A stretch of DNA of 64,000 nt from Pseudomonas nitroreducens NBRC 12694 (GTDB lineage: Bacteria > Pseudomonadota > Gammaproteobacteria > Pseudomonadales > Pseudomonadaceae): positions 558,001 through 622,000 of the forward strand of contig NZ_BDAI01000003.1 of assembly GCF_002091755.1 (NCBI RefSeq), read 5' to 3'. The notes under the pieces are model-generated. The model was not told the origin of the DNA, searched no databases, and saw only the letters and a program-made list of their open reading frames with translations. The translations under genes and the position numbers were made by a program. Every line of letters begins with the position of its first letter. Positions within the stretch are counted from its first letter, which is position 1. Positions 33,648 to 42,833 of this stretch are shown piece after piece.

Positions 33648-34538
33648 ATGAGCGCATTTCCACCGCTTTCCGCCCTGCGCAGCTTCGAAGCCGTCGCCAG
33701 GCTTGGCAGCGTGACCCTCGCCGCCGGTGAGCTGCACGTCACCCACTCGGCCATCAGCCAGCAGGTGCGTCAACTGGAGGGCCTGTTGGGCATCACCCTG
33801 CTGCAGCGCGAAGGCCGGGGGTTGCGGTTGAGCGAGGAGGGCCGTCTGTATGCCCTGCAGATTCGCGGCGCGCTGCGCGATATCGCCGAGGCCACTCGTC
33901 TGGCGAAGGCCCGCCCGGGGGAGGACGAACTGGTGGTGGCGCTCACGCCGTCCTTCGGCCAGAAATGGCTGTTGCCACGTTTGCCCGGATTCCGTGCGGC
34001 TTATCCACAGTACCGCCTGCGCCTGCTGGCCAGTCTGGAAGTGATGGACCTGCGCCAGGGATTGGCCGATGTGGCCATTCGCATCGGCCAGGGACACTGG
34101 GAGGGGCTGGCACGGCAGCGCCTGTTCGAGGACGAAGTGGTGCTCGTCGCTTCGCCGGACTTCAACGGAGGGCACCTGCCGACAACGCCGGAAGCGATTC
34201 TTCGTTGCCCGCGCGTCACGGGGTTCGAGTCCTGGCTGGGCTGGTGCCAGGCGGCGGGAGTGACAGTGCCCCAGCAGCCTGCGGAGTTCGTGGTGAACGA
34301 TTCCAACCTGAGCATCGAGGCGGTACGCATGGGCCAGGGCATCGGCCTCGAGCGTCGCAGCCTGGTGGCCGCTGCGCTGGAAAGTGGCGAACTGGTGGCG
34401 CTGAGCGATCTGCGCGTGCCCTACGGCTTTCCCTACTGGCTGGTGTGGCCCGAACGCGACGCGGCCCGGGCCAAGGTGGCGGCATTCGCCGGGTGGCTTT
34501 CCGGCGAAGTGGAGGCCTATCTCCAAAGCATTGCGTGA
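33648..34538 (+). CDS. LysR-type transcriptional regulator (GcvA-like)
   Basis: A 296-residue LysR regulator. The N-terminal winged helix-turn-helix reads LRSFEAVARLGSVTLAAGEL and HVTHSAISQQVRQLEGLLGI. A periplasmic-binding-protein-like effector domain covers about 90-296. The pattern (PPLSALRSFEAVARLGS, GxxL and IGQGHWEGL) is that of the GcvA subgroup. Its divergence from the GST gene suggests that it controls that gene in response to an unknown effector. AGGG lies upstream of the ATG. Confidence 0.88.
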   Translation: MSAFPPLSALRSFEAVARLGSVTLAAGELHVTHSAISQQVRQLEGLLGITLLQREGRGLRLSEEGRLYALQIRGALRDIAEATRLAKARPGEDELVVALTPSFGQKWLLPRLPGFRAAYPQYRLRLLASLEVMDLRQGLADVAIRIGQGHWEGLARQRLFEDEVVLVASPDFNGGHLPTTPEAILRCPRVTGFESWLGWCQAAGVTVPQQPAEFVVNDSNLSIEAVRMGQGIGLERRSLVAAALESGELVALSDLRVPYGFPYWLVWPERDAARAKVAAFAGWLSGEVEAYLQSIA

Positions 34539-34609
34539 ACCGCTCCCGAGCAACTGCAGCTTCCGTGGACAGGTGATCCCGGGCCGGCGTGTGCCGACTC
34601 CGGTTGGCC

Positions 34610-35428
34610 TCAGAATTTCTCTTCGATGTAGTGGATCGGATAGTCGGGGCTCTTGTACTTGCCGATCTTGCCGCGCTTGGGCAGCTTCACTTCCTCACGC
34701 GGGATTTCCTTGTACGGCACGTGCTTGAGGACGTGGCTGATGACGTTCAGGCGCACGCGCTTCTTGTCCTCGGAAGGGGCCACGATCCAGGGCGCCCAGG
34801 GCGAGTCGGTGGCGGCGAACATCAGGTCGCGGGCGCGGGTGTATTCGTCCCAGCGGGTGAACGACTTCACGTCCATGGGCGAGAGCTTCCAGATCTTGCG
34901 ACCGTCGGTGATGCGGTCCTTGAGGCGGCGCTCCTGCTCCTCGGGGCTGACCTCCAGCCAGAACTTCAGCAGGATGATCCCCGACTCGGTGAGCATGCGC
35001 TCGAACAGCGGGGTCACAGCCAGGAACTTGTCCGCCTGTTCTTCAGTGCAGAAGCCCATCACCCGCTCGACGCCGGCGCGGTTGTACCAGCTGCGGTCGA
35101 AGATCACCACTTCACCGGCCGACGGCAGGTGGCGGATGTAGCGCTGGGCGTAGAGCTGGGATTTCTCCCTTTCGGTGGGCGTGGGCAGCGCCACCACGCG
35201 GAACACCCGCGGGCTGACGCGCTCGGTGAGCGCCTTGATGGTGCCGCCTTTGCCGGCGCCATCGCGGCCCTCGAAGATGATGCAGACCTTCAGGCCCTTC
35301 TGCACCACCCATTGCTGCAGCTTGACCAGCTCCACCGACAGCTTGCGCAGGTGCTCTTCGTAATCCTTGTTCTTCATCTTCCCGGCCTGTTCGGGAGCCG
35401 GGTTCTTCGCTTTGCTCTTCTTGCCCAT
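34610..35428 (-). CDS. ppk2: Polyphosphate kinase 2
   Basis: A 272-residue class I PPK2, which transfers phosphate from polyphosphate to nucleoside diphosphates (or the reverse). Walker A is FEGRDGAGKGGTIKAL, the lid region is FDRSWYNRAGVERVMGF and a basic lid follows (WKLSPMDVKSF). An N-terminal lysine-rich tail of about 20 residues precedes the domain. MGKKSKAK at 35428 was chosen because GGAGGA lies 5 nt upstream; an ATG 12 bp earlier is part of that site. It stands alone, convergent with the LysR gene. Confidence 0.92.
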   Translation of the reverse strand: MGKKSKAKNPAPEQAGKMKNKDYEEHLRKLSVELVKLQQWVVQKGLKVCIIFEGRDGAGKGGTIKALTERVSPRVFRVVALPTPTEREKSQLYAQRYIRHLPSAGEVVIFDRSWYNRAGVERVMGFCTEEQADKFLAVTPLFERMLTESGIILLKFWLEVSPEEQERRLKDRITDGRKIWKLSPMDVKSFTRWDEYTRARDLMFAATDSPWAPWIVAPSEDKKRVRLNVISHVLKHVPYKEIPREEVKLPKRGKIGKYKSPDYPIHYIEEKF

Positions 35429-35694
35429 TTTTTCCTCCATGGCGGGCCTGGAACGGCCGTGGGATGAGCATAGCCGCTGGCCGCACGGACGGGCTGTCAT
35501 GCAGTCAGTTTCGTAAATGTGGGAGGTTGCCGAGAGCCTGCAGGCCTTTGTCAGGTTCCGCGTCGGCTCTTTCCATGCGGCGGAGATTCCGCCGGCAGGA
35601 ATGGGAAAAAGGCTGCTCGCAGCCGGACTTTTTGGTCAAATGCCGCTCATCCCATGCGGCGTATGCGAAGTGCCCGCCCGACCCAGGAGATCCG

Positions 35695-38600
35695 ATGAGC
35701 GAGCAGCGACTGACCCCCGGCCTGATGGTGATCCACGGCAACCATCCGGAAGCGCTGCGCGACCTGCTGGTGCAGTGGATGAGCCTGCATCCGCTGGCGC
35801 CGTTGGAGAACGAAGTCATCCTGGTGCAGAGCAACGGCATCGCCCAGTGGCTGAAGCTGGCGCTGGGGCGTGACGTGGAGGAGGGCGGTTGTGGCGTCAC
35901 CGCCGCGCTCGACGTGCAACTGCCGGCGCAGTTCCTCTGGCGCGCCTATCGCGGTGCGCTGGGCCGCGACGAAATCCCCGAAGTCTCGGTACTCGACAAG
36001 GGCCCGCTGACCTGGCGCCTGATGCGCCTGCTGCCGACCCTGCTGGAGCAGGGCGAGTTCGCCACCCTGCAGCGCTTTCTCGCCGACGATGCCGACCTGC
36101 GCAAGCGCCACCAGTTGGCCGAGCGCCTGGCCGACCTGTTCGACCAGTACCAGGTGTACCGCGCCGACTGGCTGGAGGACTGGAGCCGCGGCGTCGACCA
36201 GCTGCGCCTGGCCAACGGCACCGTGAAGGAACTGGACGCTGACAACCGCTGGCAGGCCGCCCTGTGGCGCGCGCTGCTCGACGACGTCGGCGCCGAGGGC
36301 CTGGCCACCAGCCGTGCCGGCGTGCATGGCCGCTTCATCCAGAAGCTCAAGTCCGCCGAGAACCCGCTGCCGGGATTGCCGCGCCGCGTGGTGGTGTTCG
36401 GTATCTCCGCGATGCCCGCGCAGACCGTCGAGGCGCTTGCCGTGCTGGCGCGCCACGCCCAGGTACTGCTCTGCGTGCACAACCCCTGCCGCCACCACTG
36501 GGCCGATATCGTCGCCGACAAGGACCTGCTGCGCCACGAATACCGCCGCCAGCGCCGCCGCGCCGGCACCCCGGAACTGCTCTCCGACGACCAGCAGCAC
36601 CAGTACGCCCAGCCGTTGCTGGCCGCCTGGGGCAAGCAGGGGCGCGACTACATCAACCTGCTCGACCAGTACGACGACCCGGAAACCTACCGCGCGCGCC
36701 TGGGCGCGGTGAGCAATGGGCGTATCGACCTGTTCAGCGAGGTCGAACCGACGAACCTGCTCGGCCAGTTGCAGGACGACATCCTCGAACTGCGGCCGAT
36801 CAACGAGACCCGCGAGCACTGGCCGGCGGTCGACCCGCAGGCCGACGACTCGGTGCGCTTCCACGTCGCCCACAGCGCCCAGCGCGAAGTGGAAATCCTC
36901 CACGACCAGCTGCTCGCCCGCTTCGACGCCGATCCGACATTGTGCCCGCGCGACGTGATCGTCATGGTCCCGGACATCAACCCCTACGCACCGCACATCG
37001 AAGCGGTGTTCGGCCAGTTGCCGCGCGACGACAGGCGCTTCATCCCCTACACCCTGGCCGACCAGGGCCAGCGCGGCCGCGAGCCGCTGCTGGTGGCGTT
37101 GGAACATCTGCTGCGGCTGCCCGACAGCCGCTTTGCCGTGAGTGAAATCCTCGACCTGCTGGACGTCGCCGCCGTGCGCGCGCGCTTCGGCCTGGCCGAC
37201 GCCGACCTGCCGCTGCTGCGCCGCTGGATCGACGGCGCCGGGGTGCGCTGGGGCCTCGACGGCCAGCAGCGCGAACGCCTTGGCCTGCCCTCCGCCGCCG
37301 AGGCCAACAGCTGGCGCTTCGGCCTGCGGCGCATGCTGCTGGGCTTTGCGGTGGGCGAGGGCGAGGCCTTCCAGGGCATCCAGCCCTATGCGGAAATCGG
37401 CGGGCTCGACGCCGCCGCGCTCGGTCCCTTGGCCGGGTTGCTCGGCGCGCTGGAAAAGGCCTGCGAGCTGCTCGCCGAGGAAGCGGCCCCCACTATCTGG
37501 GTACAGCGCCTGCGCACCCTGCTGGAAGACTTCTTCCAGGTCACCGATGACCACGATGAGCTGCTGCGCCAGCAACTCCTGCAACTGCTGGAGGGCTGGC
37601 TGGAAACCTGCGGCCACGCCGGCTTCAACGATCCGCTGCCGCTTTCGGTGGTGCGCGAGGCCTGGCTCGGTGGCCTGGACGCAGGCGGCCTGAACCAGCG
37701 CTTCCTCGCCGGCGCGGTGAGCTTCTGCACCCTGATGCCGATGCGCGCGATTCCCTTCCAACTGGTCTGCCTGCTCGGCATGAACGACGGCGACTACCCG
37801 CGCCCGCAGTCGCCGCTGGATTTCGACCTGATGCGCAACGACTACCGCCCCGGCGACCGCTCGCGCCGCGAGGACGACCGTTACCTGCTGCTCGAAGCGC
37901 TGCTCTCGGCACGCCGCCAGCTCTACGTCAGCTGGGTCGGCCGAAGCATCCGTGACAACAGCGAACGGCCGCCGTCGGTGCTGGTCGGCCAGTTGCGCGA
38001 CCACCTCGCCGCGGGCTGGCACAACGCCGACGGCGGCGACCTGCTGCACGGCCTGACCCTGGAGCATCCACTGCAGCCTTTCAGCCGCGCCTATTTCGAT
38101 GCGCCATCCGCGCACGGTGTCGATGGCCTCTACACCTACGCCCGCGAGTGGCGTGACGTGCACCGCGAACACCACGGCGAAACCGATGCAGCGCCGCTGC
38201 CGCCGCTCGCGCTGGATGCGCCCATCGGCCTGCGTGTGCTTGCCGATTTCCTCGCCAACCCGGTCGGCGCCTTCTTCCTGCAGCGCCTCAAGGTGCGCTT
38301 TGCCGAGGAGCAACTGACCGGCCAGGACGAAGAGCCCTTCGAGCTGAACGGGCTGGACGTCTGGCAGCTGCAATTCGAACTCTGCGAGCGCCTGCGCCCG
38401 TGGGTCGAGCAGCACTGGCAGGCCGATCAACTGGCCGCGCAACTTAACGGCCAGGTCGAACGCCTGCGCCGCGAAGGACGGCTGCCGCTGGCGGCCTTCG
38501 GCGACTTTTCCGCCCAGGCGCTGGTGGCGCCGCTGCATGACCTGCTGGCCCGCTACCGCGAACAGCTGGAGCACTGGTCGCAGGTGGAAGAGGAACAGCG

Positions 38601-39162
38601 CGAGCTCAACCACGAGCATGCCGGCATCGAACTGGCCGACTGGCTCGGTGGCCTGCGCCGCAACGCCGATGGCCAGCTCGCCAGCCTGCAACTGGTCAGC
38701 GGCAAGCTGCACGAGGGCAAAGGCTACAAATGGCACGGGCTGGTGCGTCCCTGGGTGCGCCATCTCGCGCTGCAGCTGTGCGGCGAGCCGGTGACCAGCG
38801 TGCTGGTCGGCCTGACCGGCACCCTGGAATTTCCACCACTGCTGGCACAGGAAGCGCGCGCCGAACTGGACGCGTTGCTGGACGCCTGGTTCCAGGGCAT
38901 GAGCCGCCCGCTGCCGGTGGCGTGCAAGGCCGCCTTCGCCTGGCTGGCCGCCGGAGAAGATGAGGAACGTGCCGCCCGCGAAGCCGCCAAACGCTATGAC
39001 GGCGGCTTCAACCTGAGTGGCGAGGCTGCTTCGTCGGCAGCGCTGGCGCGGGTCTACCCGGATTTCGCCACGCTCAATGCGAGCGAGGAATTCGCCGCCT
39101 GGGCCGAAGCCTTGTACGGGCCGCTGTTCGCGATTCTGCAGCGCAAGGAGGCGCAAGCATGA
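35695..39162 (+). CDS. recC: Exodeoxyribonuclease V subunit gamma (RecC)
   Basis: A 1155-residue subunit of the RecBCD helicase-nuclease that processes DNA double-strand breaks for RecA loading. The start MSEQRLTPGLMVIHGNHPE matches RecC N-termini (xxxIHxNRxExL); AGGAG lies 7 nt upstream, and the longer upstream frame is not supported. The inactive helicase folds and the Chi-scanning tunnel cannot be judged by eye, but long stretches (FIPYTLADQG, RAIPFQLVCLLGMNDGDYPR) are typical. It heads the operon and overlaps recB by 4 nt. Confidence 0.95.
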   Translation: MSEQRLTPGLMVIHGNHPEALRDLLVQWMSLHPLAPLENEVILVQSNGIAQWLKLALGRDVEEGGCGVTAALDVQLPAQFLWRAYRGALGRDEIPEVSVLDKGPLTWRLMRLLPTLLEQGEFATLQRFLADDADLRKRHQLAERLADLFDQYQVYRADWLEDWSRGVDQLRLANGTVKELDADNRWQAALWRALLDDVGAEGLATSRAGVHGRFIQKLKSAENPLPGLPRRVVVFGISAMPAQTVEALAVLARHAQVLLCVHNPCRHHWADIVADKDLLRHEYRRQRRRAGTPELLSDDQQHQYAQPLLAAWGKQGRDYINLLDQYDDPETYRARLGAVSNGRIDLFSEVEPTNLLGQLQDDILELRPINETREHWPAVDPQADDSVRFHVAHSAQREVEILHDQLLARFDADPTLCPRDVIVMVPDINPYAPHIEAVFGQLPRDDRRFIPYTLADQGQRGREPLLVALEHLLRLPDSRFAVSEILDLLDVAAVRARFGLADADLPLLRRWIDGAGVRWGLDGQQRERLGLPSAAEANSWRFGLRRMLLGFAVGEGEAFQGIQPYAEIGGLDAAALGPLAGLLGALEKACELLAEEAAPTIWVQRLRTLLEDFFQVTDDHDELLRQQLLQLLEGWLETCGHAGFNDPLPLSVVREAWLGGLDAGGLNQRFLAGAVSFCTLMPMRAIPFQLVCLLGMNDGDYPRPQSPLDFDLMRNDYRPGDRSRREDDRYLLLEALLSARRQLYVSWVGRSIRDNSERPPSVLVGQLRDHLAAGWHNADGGDLLHGLTLEHPLQPFSRAYFDAPSAHGVDGLYTYAREWRDVHREHHGETDAAPLPPLALDAPIGLRVLADFLANPVGAFFLQRLKVRFAEEQLTGQDEEPFELNGLDVWQLQFELCERLRPWVEQHWQADQLAAQLNGQVERLRREGRLPLAAFGDFSAQALVAPLHDLLARYREQLEHWSQVEEEQRELNHEHAGIELADWLGGLRRNADGQLASLQLVSGKLHEGKGYKWHGLVRPWVRHLALQLCGEPVTSVLVGLTGTLEFPPLLAQEARAELDALLDAWFQGMSRPLPVACKAAFAWLAAGEDEERAAREAAKRYDGGFNLSGEAASSAALARVYPDFATLNASEEFAAWAEALYGPLFAILQRKEAQA

Positions 39163-42100
39163 GTGCAGTCGAGCTCAACCCTCTCGAATTCCCGCTGCAT
39201 GGCAGCCGGCTGATCGAGGCCAGCGCCGGCACCGGCAAGACCTTCACCATTGCGCTGCTCTACGTGCGCCTGGTCCTCGACCATGGTGGCGAACAGGCTG
39301 CCTTTGGCCGACCATTGAGCCCACCGGAAATCCTTGTGGTGACCTTCACCGAAGCCGCGACCCAGGAATTGCGCGAACGCATCCGCGCGCGCCTGGGCGA
39401 GGCCGCGCGCTGCTTCGCCGAGCCCGAGCAGAAGCACGACGGCCTGCTGGTGAAGCTGCGCGACAGCTATGCGCCCGAGCGCTGGCCCGGCTGCGCACGC
39501 CTGCTGCGCCTGGCTGCCGAATGGATGGATGAGGCTGCTGTCTCGACCATCCACAGCTGGTGCTACCGCATGCTGCGCGAGCACGCCTTCGACAGCGGCA
39601 GCCTGTTCACCCAGGACCTCGCTGCCGACCAGAGCGAACTGCTCGCCGAAGCGGTGCGTGACTACTGGCGGCGCAACTTCTACCCGCTGGATGTGGCGGC
39701 GGCCAACGCCGTACGCCATTGCTACGCCGGCCCCGAAGCGCTGGCCCGCGCCCTGCAACCGCTGCTGGCGGCGCAGGAAGCCGGGTTCCGCTATGCCGAT
39801 CAACCGCTGACCGCCCCGGCCTCCCTCAGCGAGCTGCTGGAGACCACCGGTCAGTTCTACGACGAACTCGATGCCGCCGAGACACGCGCCCGCGAAACCT
39901 GGGCGGCGGACCGCGCCGGCGTCGCCGAGCTGCTGCGCAACCTGCGTGGCGACCTCAACGGCAACAGTTATCGCGGCAAGGATGACGACAGCGTCTTTGC
40001 CGGCTGGATCGAAGCGCTCGATGCCTGGAGCGAGGGCGCCGATGCGCCGGACAATCTGGCCAAGTTCGGCCAGACGCGGATCAAGGTGAAGGCCAAGGCC
40101 TTGGTGCCGGAACACCCTGCGTTGCTGGCCATCGACGCCTGGGTCGAGCGCGCCGAGCAACGCCCGGAGATCGCCCCGCAACTGCTGCTGCATGCGCTGA
40201 ATGAAGTACGGCAGAACCTCGAAGCGGAAAAGCAGAAACGCGCCGAGCTGGGCTTCGACGACCTGCTGGTTCGCCTCGACCGTGCCCTCGCCGGCAGTGG
40301 CGGCGAGCGCCTGGCCGAGCGTATCCGCGAGCAGTTCCCGGTGGCGCTGATCGACGAATTCCAGGACACCGACCCGCTGCAGTACCGCATCTTCGAGCGC
40401 GTCTACCGCATCGCCGAGAACCCTCGGAGCCTCGGTCTGTTCATGATCGGCGACCCCAAACAGGCGATCTATGCCTTCCGTGGCGCCGACATCCACACCT
40501 ATCTGCGCGCCCGCGCCGCCACCGCCGGGCGCCACTACACGCTGGGCACCAACTATCGCTCCACGTTGGCGATGGTCAATGCAGCCAACCGCTGTTTCCT
40601 CTTCGCCGAAAGTCATCCGCGCGCGGCGTTCCGCTTCGCGGTGGAAGGGCAGGAGAACCCCGTGCCCTTCCTCGAAGTCGGCGCGCGCGGGCGTGACGAG
40701 ACGCTGTTGCTCGAAGGCGCCGAAGCATCGGCCATGACCTTCTGGCAGTTGGACAACGACGGCCAGGTCTGTGGCTCCACGCTGTATCGCCAGGAGATGG
40801 CCGCGCGCAGCGCCAGCGCCATCCAGCGCTGGCTGAGCTCCGCACAGAGCGGCTTCCGCGATGCCGAGGGGCAATGGCGCGCGCTGCGCCCGGCGGACAT
40901 CGCCATCCTCGTGCGCGGCCGCAGCGAGGCCGAGGCCATCCGCGGCGAACTGGCCAGGCGCCGGCTCGCCAGCGTCTACCTGTCCGACCGTGACTCGGTG
41001 TTCGACAGCCCCGAGGCCGTCGACCTGCTGCACTGGCTGCGCGCCTGCGCTGACCCCGGCGACGATGGCGCCCTGCGCATCGCCCTGGCCACCCGCAGCC
41101 TGGCGCTGGACTGGGCGACCCTGGAGCGGCTGAACCAGGACGAGCGCTTCTGGGAAGCCATGGTGCTGCGCTTCCGTGACTATCGCCTGCTCTGGCAACA
41201 GCAGGGCGTGCTGCCGATGCTGCGCCGCCTGCTCGCCGACTTCGCCCTGCCGGCGCGACTGCTGCGCGAGACCGATGGCGAGCGCAGCCTGACCAACCTG
41301 CTGCACCTGGCCGAATGGCTGCAGCGCGAGGCCGTGGAAGTGGACGGTGAACATGCGCTGCTGCGGGTGCTCGCCGAACAGCTGGAGAGCCCGACGAGCG
41401 AAGAAATCCTGCGCCTGGAAAGCGACGCCGACCTGATCAAGGTGGTGACCATCCACAAGTCCAAGGGCCTGGAATACCCGCTGGTGCTGCTGCCCTTCAT
41501 CTGCACCTGGCGCGAGCTGGACGGCAAGAGCGGCACGCCGCCGAGCTTCCAGTCCGGCGAATCGCGGGTCGTCGAGTTGTCCCGCGACAAGGAGCAGGCC
41601 AAGGCGGCCTTCCAGCAGGCCAACGACGAGCGCCTGAGCGAGGACATGCGCCTGCTCTACGTGGCACTGACCCGCGCACGTCACGCCGTGTGGCTGGGCA
41701 TGGCGCCGCTGGTGATGAGCAACAGCAAGAGCCCGGAGCTGCACAAGGGCGCCATGGGTTACCTGCTCGGTGGCGGCAACGCGCTGAGCGTCGAGGAGGT
41801 GACCACGCGCCTGGGCGAGTTGCAGGCAGGAGCGCTGGAGATCGCCCTGGAGCCGGCGCCCGAGATCGGCACCGAGCTCTTCGTCGGTGCACAGGCCGGT
41901 GAGCTGGGCGCTGCCCGTGAGCCGCGCCGCCGGGTGGCGGAGAAATGGTGGATCGCCAGCTACTCCGCCCTGGCGACGCTGGCCAGCGAGGACGACAGCG
42001 ACATCGCCCCCGCGCCGGCTGCCGATGAGCCGATCAGCGCCAGTGAAGACCTGTTGCGCGAAAGCAGCCTGGAAGACCTGCGCGAGGTGGAAGTCGTCCC

Positions 42101-42833
42101 GGCACCTTTCAGCCTGCACGCCTTCCCCCGCGGCGCGAACCCCGGCAGCTTCCTCCATGGCCTGCTGGAATGGGCCGCCGACGAAAACTTCGACGTCGAT
42201 GAAGAACAGCTGCGTGACCAGATCGCCCGGCGCTGCGCCCTGCGCGGCTGGGAGGAGTGGATCGGACCGCTCACCGGCTGGCTCGGGCAATACCTGCGCA
42301 CGGCTTTCCGCGTGCCCGATGCGACGCCGGTCAGCCTCGCCGGCCTGGTGACGTTCCAGAAGGAAATGGAGTTCTGGTTCGCCACCCGCAACGTCGACAG
42401 CCAGCGCCTGGATGCCGCCGTGATCCGCCATACCCTGGGCGGCGTGGCGCGGCCGACGCTGCAGGCGAACCTGCTCAACGGCATGCTCAAGGGCTTCATC
42501 GACCTGGTGTTCGAACACGAAGGCCGCTACTACGTGGCCGACTACAAATCCAACTGGCTGGGCGCCGACGATGAGGCCTACACGCAGGAGGCGTTGCGCG
42601 AAGCCTTGCTGGAGCACCGTTACGACCTGCAGTACGCGCTCTACCTGTTCGCCCTGCACCGGCTGCTGCAGGCGCGCCTGCCCGACTACGACTATGACCG
42701 CCACATCGGAGGCGCGATGTACCTGTTCCTGCGCGGCAGTTCCTCGGCGACCCAGGGCATGTACCTGGAACGCCCGCCGAAGGTACTGATGGACGAGCTG
42801 GACCGCCTGTTCCGCGCGGAGGTGCCGGCATGA
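39159..42833 (+). CDS. recB: Exodeoxyribonuclease V subunit beta (RecB)
   Basis: A 1224-residue 3'-5' UvrD-type helicase and nuclease. Walker A is EASAGTGKTFTIALLY (about 20-35), motif Ia follows, motif II is LIDEFQDTDPLQY, motif III is IGDPKQAIYAFRGAD and motif VI is LLYVALTRARHAVW. The C-terminal nuclease domain holds GFIDLVFEHEGRYYVADYKS with the catalytic Asp and DYK residues, so the nuclease appears intact. It overlaps recC and recD by ATGA, giving near-equal synthesis of the subunits. Confidence 0.96.
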   Translation: MSAVELNPLEFPLHGSRLIEASAGTGKTFTIALLYVRLVLDHGGEQAAFGRPLSPPEILVVTFTEAATQELRERIRARLGEAARCFAEPEQKHDGLLVKLRDSYAPERWPGCARLLRLAAEWMDEAAVSTIHSWCYRMLREHAFDSGSLFTQDLAADQSELLAEAVRDYWRRNFYPLDVAAANAVRHCYAGPEALARALQPLLAAQEAGFRYADQPLTAPASLSELLETTGQFYDELDAAETRARETWAADRAGVAELLRNLRGDLNGNSYRGKDDDSVFAGWIEALDAWSEGADAPDNLAKFGQTRIKVKAKALVPEHPALLAIDAWVERAEQRPEIAPQLLLHALNEVRQNLEAEKQKRAELGFDDLLVRLDRALAGSGGERLAERIREQFPVALIDEFQDTDPLQYRIFERVYRIAENPRSLGLFMIGDPKQAIYAFRGADIHTYLRARAATAGRHYTLGTNYRSTLAMVNAANRCFLFAESHPRAAFRFAVEGQENPVPFLEVGARGRDETLLLEGAEASAMTFWQLDNDGQVCGSTLYRQEMAARSASAIQRWLSSAQSGFRDAEGQWRALRPADIAILVRGRSEAEAIRGELARRRLASVYLSDRDSVFDSPEAVDLLHWLRACADPGDDGALRIALATRSLALDWATLERLNQDERFWEAMVLRFRDYRLLWQQQGVLPMLRRLLADFALPARLLRETDGERSLTNLLHLAEWLQREAVEVDGEHALLRVLAEQLESPTSEEILRLESDADLIKVVTIHKSKGLEYPLVLLPFICTWRELDGKSGTPPSFQSGESRVVELSRDKEQAKAAFQQANDERLSEDMRLLYVALTRARHAVWLGMAPLVMSNSKSPELHKGAMGYLLGGGNALSVEEVTTRLGELQAGALEIALEPAPEIGTELFVGAQAGELGAAREPRRRVAEKWWIASYSALATLASEDDSDIAPAPAADEPISASEDLLRESSLEDLREVEVVPAPFSLHAFPRGANPGSFLHGLLEWAADENFDVDEEQLRDQIARRCALRGWEEWIGPLTGWLGQYLRTAFRVPDATPVSLAGLVTFQKEMEFWFATRNVDSQRLDAAVIRHTLGGVARPTLQANLLNGMLKGFIDLVFEHEGRYYVADYKSNWLGADDEAYTQEALREALLEHRYDLQYALYLFALHRLLQARLPDYDYDRHIGGAMYLFLRGSSSATQGMYLERPPKVLMDELDRLFRAEVPA

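Noticed and set aside
35647..39156. Minus-strand open frame of 1169 codons opposite recC
   Set aside because: Same GC-driven shadow effect; composition is Gln/His/Arg-rich without domains.
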